Below, piece after piece: positions 46,573 through 55,141 of a stretch of 64,000 nucleotides of DNA. Each line of letters begins with the position of its first letter. The stretch's first letter is position 1. Source of the DNA: Nitrospira sp. Lineage in GTDB: Bacteria; Nitrospirota; Nitrospiria; Nitrospirales; Nitrospiraceae. A model generated the notes under the pieces. That model was not told where the DNA came from and searched no databases. It saw nothing but the letters and a program-made list of their open reading frames with translations. The translations under genes were made by a program, and so were the position numbers. The stretch lies in assembly GCA_021323395.1 (NCBI GenBank), contig JAJONL010000001.1, positions 58,934-122,933 on the forward strand. The letters run 5' to 3'.

Positions 46573-47868
46573 TTAAGACACCGGCCCAAGATCGCTTCCA
46601 CGTTTGATTTCGCCCTTCGAATCCCGTGCGCTACCATCGGCAGTTTGCCTCCACCCTTGGGCTGATCCTCCGCGGCGGCGGCGGCGCTCCGGTTCGCTGC
46701 GTGGTGCCTGTCCCTCAGAAAGTCCCGCGGCACCAGATCCCGCCAGACTCCCCTCGGCCCGCGGCACCGCTTGACCCAACAAGCGCTCGATCGCGCGCAG
46801 TTGCTCGTGGTCTTCGGCGGTGACAAATGTCGTGGCGCGGCCGGTTGTTCTCATGCGAGCCGTCCTTCCTATACGGTGGACGTAGTCCTCAGGGCAATTA
46901 GGCACATCATAGTTGATGACGTGCGCAATATTTGCCACATCGATCCCGCGTGCGGCAATATCGGTCGCCACCAACACGCGAAACGTTCCCCGTCGAAACC
47001 CTTCTAAAGCTGCCCGGCGCTGGGGCAGCGTACGCCCGCCATGGAGCACCGCAACGCGATGGCCGGCTGTGTCGAGCATATTTCCCAATCGGTCCGCACG
47101 ATGTTTCGTCCGCGCAAAGACGAGGATGGTATCGGACTCGGACTGAAGGAGCGACATCAAGAGCGCATTCTTACGGTCATGCGTCGTATGGTGCACGGCT
47201 TGTGAGACACCGTCGGCAGTCGTGGCAGACTTGGTGACCATGACACGCACGGGATTCTTCACGCTGGCTTGTGCCAAACGAGCAAGGTCAGTCGGTATAG
47301 TGGCGGAGAAGAGCAACGTCTGGCGCTCTTCCGGCATGGCATCGAGGATCTGATTGATCTGCTGTGAAAATCCCATGTCTAACATTCGGTCGGCCTCATC
47401 CAGGACCAAAATCGTCATGGCCAGGAGGCTGATTGTTCCATTCCACATGTGATCCAGCAAGCGTCCGGGAGTTGCAACAATAATATCCGGACGTTGGCGC
47501 AAGCCTCTGACTTGAGCCTGCATGTCCGCCCCACCCACCACCGTGGTCGCAAACAACTGTAGGTCGCGTCCCAACGTGTCAATGGTTCCTTGAATCTGGA
47601 TCGCCAATTCACGGGTCGGCGCGAGAATCAGGGCACGAGGTTGACCTTTCGGCGTTCCACTGAGCCGCTCCAGCATGGGAATCACGAAAGCCGCAGTCTT
47701 TCCGGTTCCAGTCTGCGCACATCCGAGGACATCACGGCCCGCAAGCGCATGGGGAATGGCTTGCGCCTGGATGGCCGTCGGTTCGGCGAAACCGGCTTTG
47801 GTCAGGTTTCGCAGGAGGGTCGGAGACACACCAAGGGTGTCAAAACTCGTAAACGAAGTCGTCTGCAC
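46573..47868 (-). CDS. DEAD-box ATP-dependent RNA helicase, RhlE-like
   Basis: 431 residues from a GTG at 47868, seven bases after an AAAGGA site; the frame is open back to 47958. All helicase motifs are seen: Q motif FAEPTAIQAQAIPHAL, AQTGTGKTAA, PTRELAIQI, DEADRMLDMGF, SAT, and HRIGRTARM. A basic, Gly/Arg-rich tail of about 70 residues (PERRRRRGGSAQGW) follows the core, as in RhlE. It remodels RNA in ribosome assembly or decay, often in the cold. Confidence 0.93.
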   Translation of the reverse strand: MQTTSFTSFDTLGVSPTLLRNLTKAGFAEPTAIQAQAIPHALAGRDVLGCAQTGTGKTAAFVIPMLERLSGTPKGQPRALILAPTRELAIQIQGTIDTLGRDLQLFATTVVGGADMQAQVRGLRQRPDIIVATPGRLLDHMWNGTISLLAMTILVLDEADRMLDMGFSQQINQILDAMPEERQTLLFSATIPTDLARLAQASVKNPVRVMVTKSATTADGVSQAVHHTTHDRKNALLMSLLQSESDTILVFARTKHRADRLGNMLDTAGHRVAVLHGGRTLPQRRAALEGFRRGTFRVLVATDIAARGIDVANIAHVINYDVPNCPEDYVHRIGRTARMRTTGRATTFVTAEDHEQLRAIERLLGQAVPRAEGSLAGSGAAGLSEGQAPRSEPERRRRRGGSAQGWRQTADGSARDSKGEIKRGSDLGPVS

Positions 47869-48083
47869 GGAGCTATCCTTTCGTTGTGATCGCATTAAGA
47901 CGGGATCAGAGAACCGAGGGAATGCTGCACTATTCGACACTCTACCGCATGCCGGCACTGAGGGTCAACAGGTATACTGATACCAGCCGCATCATTTGCG
48001 GTCCCCCCTTAATCAATTTCACGTGGAGCCCCATTGCCCAACATCACATTCTCCGATATTATTCCGGAGAAACGAGGTTCACG

Positions 48084-48374
48084 ATGCGTCTAGCGATTTG
48101 TCTCCCAACACTCCCGTTTCTCATGCTTGCCGCCTTGACCTCGGTATCATCCGCAGCGTCAGATACGACGGATACAACAAAGGTTGGATCCAACCAGGGT
48201 CTGACCCTCGAAAATATAGGACGAGGAATTAAGAGCGCTGCCAAGAACATTGAAGAAGAGATTCCAAAAATCGGACCGGCGATCGGCGACACATTCAAGA
48301 AGGTGACAGGAGGCGACAAAGAAAAAGACTCTCCGAAGACATCCCCTCAAAACTCAGGCAAATCTAAGAAATAG
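48084..48374 (+). CDS. Small secreted hypothetical protein
   Basis: 96 residues from the ATG at 48084. A clear signal peptide (LAICLPTLPFLMLAALTSVS, cleavage near SSAA) is followed by an amphipathic stretch (IGRGIKSAAKNIEEEIPKIG) and a Lys/Ser-rich tail. Family not recognised. The longer upstream extension to 47886 is not supported. Divergent from the helicase gene. Confidence 0.65.
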   Translation: MRLAICLPTLPFLMLAALTSVSSAASDTTDTTKVGSNQGLTLENIGRGIKSAAKNIEEEIPKIGPAIGDTFKKVTGGDKEKDSPKTSPQNSGKSKK

Positions 48375-48447
48375 TTGTGGAATGGGCGGGGCATGATCTC
48401 CGCTACGCCGTGAAACTCAAAAGCTTCATAAGTGCTCTCTTCTCCAT

Positions 48448-48858
48448 ATGCTTCTGAATCCCGTCCTCTCTCTAGGCGCCGCGCTGTTCCTCCTCACAGG
48501 TTGTGGATTTCCCCGACCCCTCACTTGTTTGCCACGCGAGCGTGCTGTCATCACAGAAACACTTTATTTCGGCACGGCGAAACCAGGCGGGATTGTCACC
48601 GCGATGGAGTGGGAGTCTTTCGTCAATAACATCGTGATGCCGGCATTCCCCGAGGGATTGACCTCATGGGCAGCGTCTGGCCGATGGAAAATGGCAACCG
48701 GCATTGTCGAGCAGGAAACCTCGCACATCCTTCAATTGACGCATGAGGGAAATCAGCAGCATGACACGGCCATCCAACAGATCATGTGGAGATACAAAAG
48801 CGAATTTCAGCAGGAAGCAGTCATGAGAGTCCGATCAGAAGCCTGTCGCTCTTTCTAA
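48448..48858 (+). CDS. DUF3574 lipoprotein
   Basis: 136 residues. Lipobox LLTGC puts the lipidated Cys at residue 19. The rest matches DUF3574: ETLYFGTAKPGGIVTAMEWE, FVNNIVMPAFPEGLT and ILQLTHEGNQQHDTAIQQIM. Family function is unknown; some members lie near efflux or envelope genes. The start follows the preceding gene by 73 bases. Confidence 0.8.
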   Translation: MLLNPVLSLGAALFLLTGCGFPRPLTCLPRERAVITETLYFGTAKPGGIVTAMEWESFVNNIVMPAFPEGLTSWAASGRWKMATGIVEQETSHILQLTHEGNQQHDTAIQQIMWRYKSEFQQEAVMRVRSEACRSF

Positions 48859-48882
48859 AGGCTTCCCTACCTATTCGTGAGT

Positions 48883-49977
48883 TCACTTCTTCCCTCGACC
48901 CTTCGCCCCTTTTCCGACATCGTTCAGAATTTGCTGCAGGAGCCCGCTGGTGTTCAGGCCTCCGGACTGAGCGGACCCTATGCCGGCACCAGCGCCTTGA
49001 ATCGGCGCAGCTACCGACGGAGAAAGAACAGGCGGCGACATAGACGGTGACGGGCCTCCTGTAGAATTTCCAACTGCGGCCGCTTGGAGGGTGCCGGGGA
49101 TAAACGGTAAGCCGGTGCTGATCGACAGGATAGCCCCTTTGGCAGCCATACCGGGCAGCTCCTTCTCATGTTTCGCCCTCGCAGTTTGCTGGAGTTCTTT
49201 CTCCTCTTCAAGCGCGAGACCGACATGGGCGTTAGCGATTTGACGCATGATCGGATGCGGAAGCCCTCGATGTTCTTCGCTGACGACAAGCGGTTCCGTC
49301 AAGCGCTGACTCTGCCGTATCTCCGAGACGGAAGGAGCCCTCCCAGGTTTCAGTGAGATCTCTGATCCTGCCTTGAGGGAAAAAGGGGTGCCCTCTTCGG
49401 TCAAAGGCTCGACTCGCGCCTGCCCTTCAAACACCCGAAGCGTTTCCACCGGCGGCGTATTGATCAGGCGTGCAAAGAACGACCGCGACTCCCCTCCCAT
49501 CACCGTGGCCTCCATAATCCCGCCCCGGCTCACCATTCGGGCGAACGGCGTCTGGAGCGTGAGTCTGTCGGTCATCCGCCCGGCATTATAGGACAAGGCG
49601 ATCCGCACGGAACCATGGTGAAGACGCAATTCGGTTTGGCCATGATGGAGTTCCTGGATGCCCATTCGTGCTTCATCATGCAATGTCAGCAATGCGCGAT
49701 GGTCCCACAATAGATCTACCCTCGCGCCGACGCCGGCGTGGATCTCCTCGCCGGCAACAATGAGATCACCCGCCTTCGCGATACGAGAAGAAGGTCCGGT
49801 GGAAACAATCGAAACCGATCCCCCGGCAACGCCCATCACCACCCCCACCGCACGCCTATCGCCGAAGGGAGGTCCCGGTGGATCCTCTGCCCAAAGCCCA
49901 GTCGTGGCACCTAATAAGAACGTGCTCGAACATGCGAGCACCCCTACACAGAAGCCGACCGTTCTCATAGACGCCAC
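48883..49977 (-). CDS. FecR domain secreted protein
   Basis: 364 residues; an ATG at 49968 is an alternative start. Signal peptide (VGFCVGVLACSSTFLLGATT, cleavage near WAED). FecR domain at about 40-160: GDLIVAGEEIHAGVGARVDL, LTLHDEARMGIQEL and LTLQTPFARMVSRGGIMEA. The C-terminal third is low-complexity and Gly/Pro/Ser-rich. Unlike the sigma-regulator FecR, it has no cytoplasmic part, so it is more likely a surface-structure protein. Divergent from the TPR/beta-barrel gene. Confidence 0.8.
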   Translation of the reverse strand: MASMRTVGFCVGVLACSSTFLLGATTGLWAEDPPGPPFGDRRAVGVVMGVAGGSVSIVSTGPSSRIAKAGDLIVAGEEIHAGVGARVDLLWDHRALLTLHDEARMGIQELHHGQTELRLHHGSVRIALSYNAGRMTDRLTLQTPFARMVSRGGIMEATVMGGESRSFFARLINTPPVETLRVFEGQARVEPLTEEGTPFSLKAGSEISLKPGRAPSVSEIRQSQRLTEPLVVSEEHRGLPHPIMRQIANAHVGLALEEEKELQQTARAKHEKELPGMAAKGAILSISTGLPFIPGTLQAAAVGNSTGGPSPSMSPPVLSPSVAAPIQGAGAGIGSAQSGGLNTSGLLQQILNDVGKGAKGRGKK

Positions 49978-50170
49978 CCCTCGTTTGGAAACTGTTCAAA
50001 AACGAGCATCCCTCCGTTGAGAGCATGGCTGTAAACCGTTGCTGGCTGCCGCTTTCACGCCGTTCAGGCTCGGAAAATCAGCAGGAGGTATCGTATAGTA
50101 GAAGGCCGATCGCGCGGAGGTCAAGTCCTGAAAGAGACGCATGTGCGACGGTGAGATGGAGAACAATTCA

Positions 50171-51835
50171 ATGAGCCGGCATCATGTCTGTAGAACCGAT
50201 ATCCCGAATCGATGGCGCCGTTTTCTCTCCTTGAGACACCTAGCAGCCATCTTCCTTATTCTCACGCTTATAGGATTGCCCAATCCTGTTCAGGCTCAGG
50301 AAGCGGACGCGGAAGTATTGGTCGCTGAAGGCATCTTTGCCTATGATGCCAAACGGTACGATGAGGCCATCTCACTGTTTTTGAGAGCCGTCGCGCTCAA
50401 TCCGCGTCATGGCCGTGCCTTCTACTACCTAGCCCTCTGTCATCTGGCGAAGGGACAGGCAGAACAGGCGGTCGCTCCTCTCACGGCCTTGCATACCCTT
50501 CGCCCGTCTGATCTGGGAGTTACCTATCAACTGGGCACCACTCATTTTGCAGTCAGACAATATGATAAGGCCGCTCCTCTGCTCGAAGATGTATTTCGTC
50601 GGGAGCCAGACCGTGAGAACCTCGGGTTTTATGTGGGGTTTCTTCGCTATCGGCAGAAAGACTACGACCGCGCGGCGGCGGCATTGAGCGTGAACGTTTC
50701 ATCCGATCCGGATCTCCGACAACTCGCATCGTTCTATCGGGGACTCGCGCTGGGAGTCCTCGGCCTCTCGGACCAGGCACAAGCCGAATTGGCCTCCGCG
50801 CAACGCGTGCAACCTAGCTCGCCGGTCACGGGCGCATCCGTGCGTGTTCAGGAGGCCCTCGCGGCGACTAAGCGGGGCCCGGAAACCCAACGCCTGCGTC
50901 TGCAAGTAGCCGTGGGGGGCTATTACGACGACAATGTCGCCGTCAATCCTCGCAAAAGTAACGATCCGGTGGCGGAGGCGCTCCGCTCGCGCACCACCCA
51001 GTCTCCGGGACTGGTGACCTCAGCCCGCGGCGATTACGCCTGGTATCGCGACGGGCCGGTCGAGTCGACCGTCACCTACTCTTACTATCAAACCGTGAAT
51101 ACCAACTCTGGTGTAGGAAGCTTTAATATTCAAGATCACTTAGCGGGCTTGGCCGGCGTCTATCGAGGGACCATCGGGACGATGCCGTACGAGGTCGGGG
51201 GGCAGTACAGTTACGACTATATGTTTCTCGACTTCACCGGCTTTCTCTCGCGGCACAGTCTCACCCTCCCCGTCACATTGGTCCCGCCTGCCGCTACACT
51301 TCCGGTCCTGGGCAGGATGGAAAACTTGACCACCATTCTTTATCGCTATCAGCGCAAGGAATTTTACGCGGAACCAGGCAATAACGACATTCGGTTCGGT
51401 CCCGAGTCACGAGATGCATTCAACAACATGATCGGATTTCTCCATGCCTTTCGGTTTCGGCAAGACAAATACATTGTGCGAGTGGGCTATCAGCATGATA
51501 CCGACGCCGCTCGCGGGTCGAGCTTCGCCTATTCCGGCCATCGACTGCAGCTTGGGGGACAAACAACCCTCCCATGGTATGACCTGAATGTGCGGCTCGA
51601 CTATGAAGTGCACTGGCGCGATTACAACCATGCGCAGGTGATTTTCTTAGATGACTCCGGCCAACTATCGCCACGTCGAGACACCGAGCAGGACGTCTTT
51701 TTCCAGATAGCGAAGGCCTTGCCCCGCAACCTCACATTGGCACTACAGTATCAAGGGGTGCTCAACGGCTCTAACATTCCTGTTTATAATTACAACAAAA
51801 ATGTGTTTACGACTCTGCTTACTTGGACTTATTAG
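50171..51835 (+). CDS. TPR-repeat outer-membrane beta-barrel protein
   Basis: 554 residues from the ATG at 50171 (GGAG site); ATGs at 50141 and 50156 are alternatives. Signal peptide ends near PVQAQE. Four to five TPR repeats follow (about 55-215; YDEAISLFLRAVALNPRHGR, AFYYLALCHLAKGQAEQAV). The C-terminal 310 residues have alternating aromatic strands and end in Tyr (LLTWTY), as outer-membrane barrels do. The layout recalls the Slam/PgaA type of export modifiers, but no partner substrate is known. Confidence 0.8.
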   Translation: MSRHHVCRTDIPNRWRRFLSLRHLAAIFLILTLIGLPNPVQAQEADAEVLVAEGIFAYDAKRYDEAISLFLRAVALNPRHGRAFYYLALCHLAKGQAEQAVAPLTALHTLRPSDLGVTYQLGTTHFAVRQYDKAAPLLEDVFRREPDRENLGFYVGFLRYRQKDYDRAAAALSVNVSSDPDLRQLASFYRGLALGVLGLSDQAQAELASAQRVQPSSPVTGASVRVQEALAATKRGPETQRLRLQVAVGGYYDDNVAVNPRKSNDPVAEALRSRTTQSPGLVTSARGDYAWYRDGPVESTVTYSYYQTVNTNSGVGSFNIQDHLAGLAGVYRGTIGTMPYEVGGQYSYDYMFLDFTGFLSRHSLTLPVTLVPPAATLPVLGRMENLTTILYRYQRKEFYAEPGNNDIRFGPESRDAFNNMIGFLHAFRFRQDKYIVRVGYQHDTDAARGSSFAYSGHRLQLGGQTTLPWYDLNVRLDYEVHWRDYNHAQVIFLDDSGQLSPRRDTEQDVFFQIAKALPRNLTLALQYQGVLNGSNIPVYNYNKNVFTTLLTWTY

Positions 51836-52144
51836 CGAGATCAGGGGCTTGGCGCGGTGCTTTGACCGCAGCGACGGCTTTCATTTACAACTCTCAGGAA
51901 CTGCCGCCGCGCCTCCAGCCCGGCTTTCATCGCAATCACCACAAACAGCGACGCGGCTTAGATCAAAGTATACGGGGGCCGGCCGGTGAGAGAACTCGAT
52001 TGGGCACACAACAGAACCACACACAGAAATTTGATTGGTACTATGGCTAAGTATATGCTCAGTAATCAGGTGGGAACAGAAGGAGATGAGCAGGGTCATC
52101 AGAAAAACGGTAACTGACCCTGCCCAAAGATTGACTGGAAAGGT
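51836..52144. other. Non-coding stretch with a stem-loop
   Basis: About 309 bases without a supported gene. GCAGGGTCA (52090-52098) and TGACCCTGC (52115-52123) form a perfect nine-base stem around a 16-base loop, which could act between the convergent genes. Confidence 0.45.
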
Positions 52145-52321
52145 CTAGGTGGATTCACCTTCAGAGAGCAGGTCTTCAACCTCTTCTTCATGACAGGTCA
52201 GACTTCCCATCTTTCGCATTTTAAGCCGCTTGCGAGAAACTATTGTGCAAGCCGTAACCGCCGACGAGCTGTGATTCGAATTCAAACCGGCGACAGGAAT
52301 AACCGTTTCTGATGGCGTCAT
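52145..52321 (-). CDS. Small hypothetical protein
   Basis: 58 residues from the ATG at 52321, five bases after the upstream gene's stop, with GGAG within that gene. The middle is basic (VSRKRLKMRKMG) and the end acidic (HEEEVEDLLSEGE). Not recognised. Probably the last gene of the CsbD operon. Confidence 0.5.
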   Translation of the reverse strand: MTPSETVIPVAGLNSNHSSSAVTACTIVSRKRLKMRKMGSLTCHEEEVEDLLSEGEST

Positions 52322-52326
52322 CGGGT

Positions 52327-52671
52327 TCAACTCCAGGTGCGATGTTGCTCGCTCACGTGCTCGCTTCCATTTGTTACGGCAATGACCCAAGGCACGTTAT
52401 CAGGAATAGTGACCACCTTGAGTTCGGCACAGTGTCCATTGGCCTCTCCGCGCAACTCCTCCACCACTTGAACAAGCCTTTGATCATCCCGCGGAATCTG
52501 CACCCCACATTGATTGAGGCTCGGCTCCAGAGGACCAGCCGCAGAAGGCCAATAGGCCCCCAGATCCGTCTCCTTCAAGGCATCCGGTTGTCCCAACTCA
52601 CGCAAGCGCAGGAACGCCTTGTGGCTCACGCAGAACCGATCATAACTTTTATTGATGACGATCTTCGCCAT
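52327..52671 (-). CDS. Conserved small protein (KIVINKSY type)
   Basis: 114 residues from the ATG at 52671. The N-terminus AKIVINKSYDRFCVSHKAFL is like a small family of uncharacterised bacterial and phage proteins beginning with KIVIN. The C-terminal part, ELKVVTIPDNVPWVIAVTNG, is also typical of that group. No known role. A hairpin with CTCACCGCTTCGGTGAG lies just upstream. Confidence 0.65.
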   Translation of the reverse strand: MAKIVINKSYDRFCVSHKAFLRLRELGQPDALKETDLGAYWPSAAGPLEPSLNQCGVQIPRDDQRLVQVVEELRGEANGHCAELKVVTIPDNVPWVIAVTNGSEHVSEQHRTWS

Positions 52672-52753
52672 AGTACCGACTCTCTTTCTGTTTCTCACCG
52701 AAGCGGTGAGCGATAGACTTATCGGAATGTCTCAACTCTGTAACCGATGCAGA

Positions 52754-52996
52754 TTAAGAAGCAGGTTGGGGATCTTTATACCCAAAATAGTTTCCGCTCC
52801 AATGGGCATGTCGGCGATCCGCCCAGATTCTCACTTCGTCCTTATTCGTATCGCCATAACGCTTCTGGAGAATGTCGGTGAACGACGCGAGATTCCCCTG
52901 GATCTCTCCAAGATCACCGTCGGTGATTTTCTCCCACTTGGCTTTCAAGGGAGCCTTGAGCTGTAACCAAAATTGCTGGAATTGTTCCTGTGTCAT
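52754..52996 (-). CDS. CsbD family stress protein
   Basis: 80 residues from the ATG at 52996 with an AAGGAG site. The CsbD core is LKAKWEKITDGDLGEIQGNL followed by LQKRYGDTNKDEV. CsbD-like proteins are small, soluble and strongly stress-induced; their action is unknown. The promoter-leader module at about 53.1-53.2 kb lies directly upstream, so it probably drives this operon. Confidence 0.88.
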   Translation of the reverse strand: MTQEQFQQFWLQLKAPLKAKWEKITDGDLGEIQGNLASFTDILQKRYGDTNKDEVRIWADRRHAHWSGNYFGYKDPQPAS

Positions 52997-53119
52997 CGCA
53001 TACTCCTTTGTAGGTGCCTACCGAAAGCGGCACTCTGTTGTGAAGGCAGACCTGCACGCATGCTCGGACCGGTGGTCTAAGACGGAGGATCTGGCGTAGA
53101 AGCAGCGAAGACCGGAGAA

Positions 53120-53217
53120 TCAGACGCGCAGAAAACGGAGCGGCGCGAGAGATGGGACAGTCGGCGTGGTTCGAAACGTCATAGCCCACAGTACAGGGCA
53201 CAAAGCGGCTGTGTCAA
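53120..53217 (-). promoter_or_regulatory. Promoter-leader module, copy 1 (before csbD-like gene)
   Basis: On the minus strand TTGACA (53212-53217) and TACTGT (53188-53193) are 18 bases apart. Five bases later ATGACGT begins at 53182, about where transcription should start. The leader encodes a possible leaderless 20-codon peptide ending at 53120 (MTFRTTPTVPS...). The same arrangement and related leader sequence occur at 58.8 and 61.9 kb. Confidence 0.6.
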
Positions 53218-53285
53218 CGGCCGCGCGGCCATTGAGAGGTCAAGCCATTGATTTCTTGCAACTTAATTATTTGAAGAGAAAGGCC

Positions 53286-54373
53286 CTAGTGTTGCGTCCC
53301 TGAAATACGTTCACAAAGTCGTTGAACCTTACCCAGGATGGAATCGGCCCTGGCGGTCCACCTGAAGGGCCGGGCCTTGGCGTTATAAGTTTGCACGAAA
53401 TGATCAATCTTGCCAATCAGCTCCTTGACGCTACGGAAGGACCCACGACGAATGGCCGGTTGAGAGATCCGACGGAACCAGAGCTCCACCTGGTTGAGCC
53501 AGGAGGCGTACGTCGGCGTGTAGTGGACGTGGTAGCGAGGCCGCAGGGCCAGCCAGGTGCGGACCTTCGGATGTTTATGCGTCGCATAGTTATCGACGAT
53601 GAGATGGATCGCCAGATCGCCGGACACACTGTCGTCGATGTGGCGCAGAAACGCGAGAAATTCCTGATGGCGGTGCCGCCGCCGACATTGGCTGATGATG
53701 GCGCCGGTGGCCACGTTCAGGGCGGCGAACAAGGTCGTGGTGCCGTGACGGATGTAGTCGTGCGTCACGCCCTCCACGTAGCCCAGCCCCAGGGGAAGGA
53801 CCGGTTGTGTGCGATTCAGGGCCTGGACTTGAGTTTTCTCATCCACACACAACACGAGCGCCTTGTCCGGCGGATTGAGGTAGAGGCCCCCGATGTCGCG
53901 GACCTTTCCCCACAAAGAAGGGGTCAGTAGAGAGCTTACAGGTACGCTGTCGATGAGGCTGGAGCGCAAAGGCCTGTCAGATGCGATGGCCATGGATTGG
54001 GGAATCCCGGGGCCTCCGCCATCGTCCGACAACTCCAGTGCGGGCTGGCCGTGGGCGTCGTGCGGAGCGTCTTGGTGATCAAGGCGGCAATCGCCTCGTC
54101 GGCGCGCGAGCGCGGCCGGCCGAGGCGGAGCTCATCATGGAGGCCCGCCAGGCGATCATGGATGAATCGGTGACGCCACTTGCCCACCGTCGCCTTCGTC
54201 ACGCCCAGCTTCTCGGCAATCGCCCCGTTGCTCAGGCCTTCATGCGACAACATGATCATACGGGCACGCGTCCCCAGGCTGTGGGGGATCGAGCGCGCGG
54301 TGATGAGGCTGTGCAACTGAGCCACTTCGTCGGTCGTCAAGGTCAAGGTCGCTTTCAGTCGGCCGGTCTTCAT
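53286..54373 (-). pseudogene. IS630-family transposase, disrupted by about three indels
   Basis: Starts at the ATG at 54373 after an AGGAGG site. The helix-turn-helix part is intact (GAIAEKLGVTKATVGKWRHR). Around 54010, 53990 and 53905 the frame changes, and the connecting region (AFALQPHRQRTCKLSTDPFF) lies in a third frame. The rest is continuous and keeps the DDE residues: VLCVDEKTQ, HLIVDNYATHKH and SWLNQVELWF. The stop codon coincides with the left terminal TA. Confidence 0.88.
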
Positions 54374-54446
54374 GGGGAGCACCTCCTTGTACGAGAGGCG
54401 CACCGAAGACGCAATACATATGCCTGCTACTTTTGGGACACTACAC
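53289..54446. mobile_element. IS630-family insertion sequence, inactive
   Basis: 1158 bases between imperfect terminal inverted repeats. The left end (GTGTTGCGTCCCTGAAATA) and right end (GTGTAGTGTCCCAAAAGTA on the minus strand) agree at 14 of 19 positions. Both are flanked by TA (53287-53288 and 54447-54448), the IS630 target. The single transposase gene is broken by indels. The right end abuts a MITE-like repeat. Confidence 0.85.
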
Positions 54447-54653
54447 TAGCAGGATGGTGAAAAAGTCCGCCAGCTTTGTTCTCGCGTCGCTCCGAAGGCT
54501 CAACGTACCGCAAGGGTACGCCTCGCCTCCTCGCCTCGCTGCCGCCGCGCTAGACGACCTTTTTGACCATCCTGCGGGCGTTCTGAATAGCTCCCTCGAC
54601 TCACGCATCACGTTTTTCAGGAACAGCGAAATGGTTTTTCAACAGCCTGCTAG
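54446..54653. repeat. MITE-like repeat with nested inverted repeats
   Basis: About 208 bases. The left end CTAGCAGGATGGTGAAAAA and the right end (minus strand CTAGCAGGCTGTTGAAAAA) match at 17 of 19 positions. The left end also pairs with an internal copy at 54556-54575, and a GTACC/GGTAC hairpin lies inside. TA dinucleotides at both ends suit IS630/Tc1-type mobilisation. No gene inside. I recall similar repeats in Nitrospirota and Methylomirabilota genomes; a search would confirm. Confidence 0.7.
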
Positions 54654-54726
54654 AGGTTTGCCATCTGGGCGAATGGTTGCAGGTTATGGTGAAGATGCCC
54701 GCGTCTCTAAGTTCAAGGCGGATCAT

Positions 54727-54963
54727 TCAGGCATCGGCATGAAGCTCAAAAAACGCGTCCACACTTTCAAGGAGCCGCGCTTTGATTTCTTCTGGCGTGC
54801 CATTGATGACGTGCAATGCCATGCCACCTTCTGTTCCGTCCGGTAACGGGACCGCGACATGAGGATGTGCGAACTCGGAAGCCGTCCCCCTATCCAATCT
54901 CATACCATAACTCAGGGTGTATTGAGTCTTGAGTAGTGTGAGCGTGGGTTTCTGTCCGGCCAT
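54727..54963 (-). CDS. Small conserved hypothetical protein
   Basis: 78 residues from the ATG at 54963 with a strong GGAGGAGG site. The sequence is soluble and mixed alpha/beta (LLKTQYTLSYGMRLDR, HVINGTPEEIKARLLESVDA). Family not recognised. Stands alone between the MITE-like repeat and the oxidoreductase operon. Confidence 0.65.
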   Translation of the reverse strand: MAGQKPTLTLLKTQYTLSYGMRLDRGTASEFAHPHVAVPLPDGTEGGMALHVINGTPEEIKARLLESVDAFFELHADA

Positions 54964-55062
54964 GATTCCTCCTCCCTCCGAGGGGGCTTTCCGAAAAACC
55001 GCTGTACCCTAATCATTGGGCATGGCAGCCAGTACTCAGTCAGCACCGAGCCAATGGCGACG

Positions 55063-55092
55063 GGCGGGCAGGAGACTCAACTCCTCCCCGCC
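55063..55092 (-). terminator. GC-rich stem-loop after the oxidoreductase operon
   Basis: GGCGGGCAGGAG (55063-55074) pairs with CTCCTCCCCGCC (55081-55092) with one mismatch and a six-base loop. It is 50 bases beyond the last stop on the minus strand. No T run, so Rho or processing may be involved. Confidence 0.45.
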
Positions 55093-55141
55093 AGCGGCGC
55101 CCTAGACCATGTGTCCTGGATTCGAGTGGCTTGCCTTCTGA

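Noticed and set aside
52255..52290. TTCGAATTCAAACCG looked like a tRNA T-loop
   Set aside because: No acceptor or anticodon stems can be drawn around it, and it lies within a small coding frame.
53322..53930. 202-codon plus-strand frame in the insertion sequence
   Set aside because: Antisense of the IS630 transposase.
54446..54653. Considered as a CRISPR repeat or non-coding RNA
   Set aside because: A single copy here with terminal inverted repeats and TA ends fits a MITE better; there are no spaced direct repeats and no cas genes.
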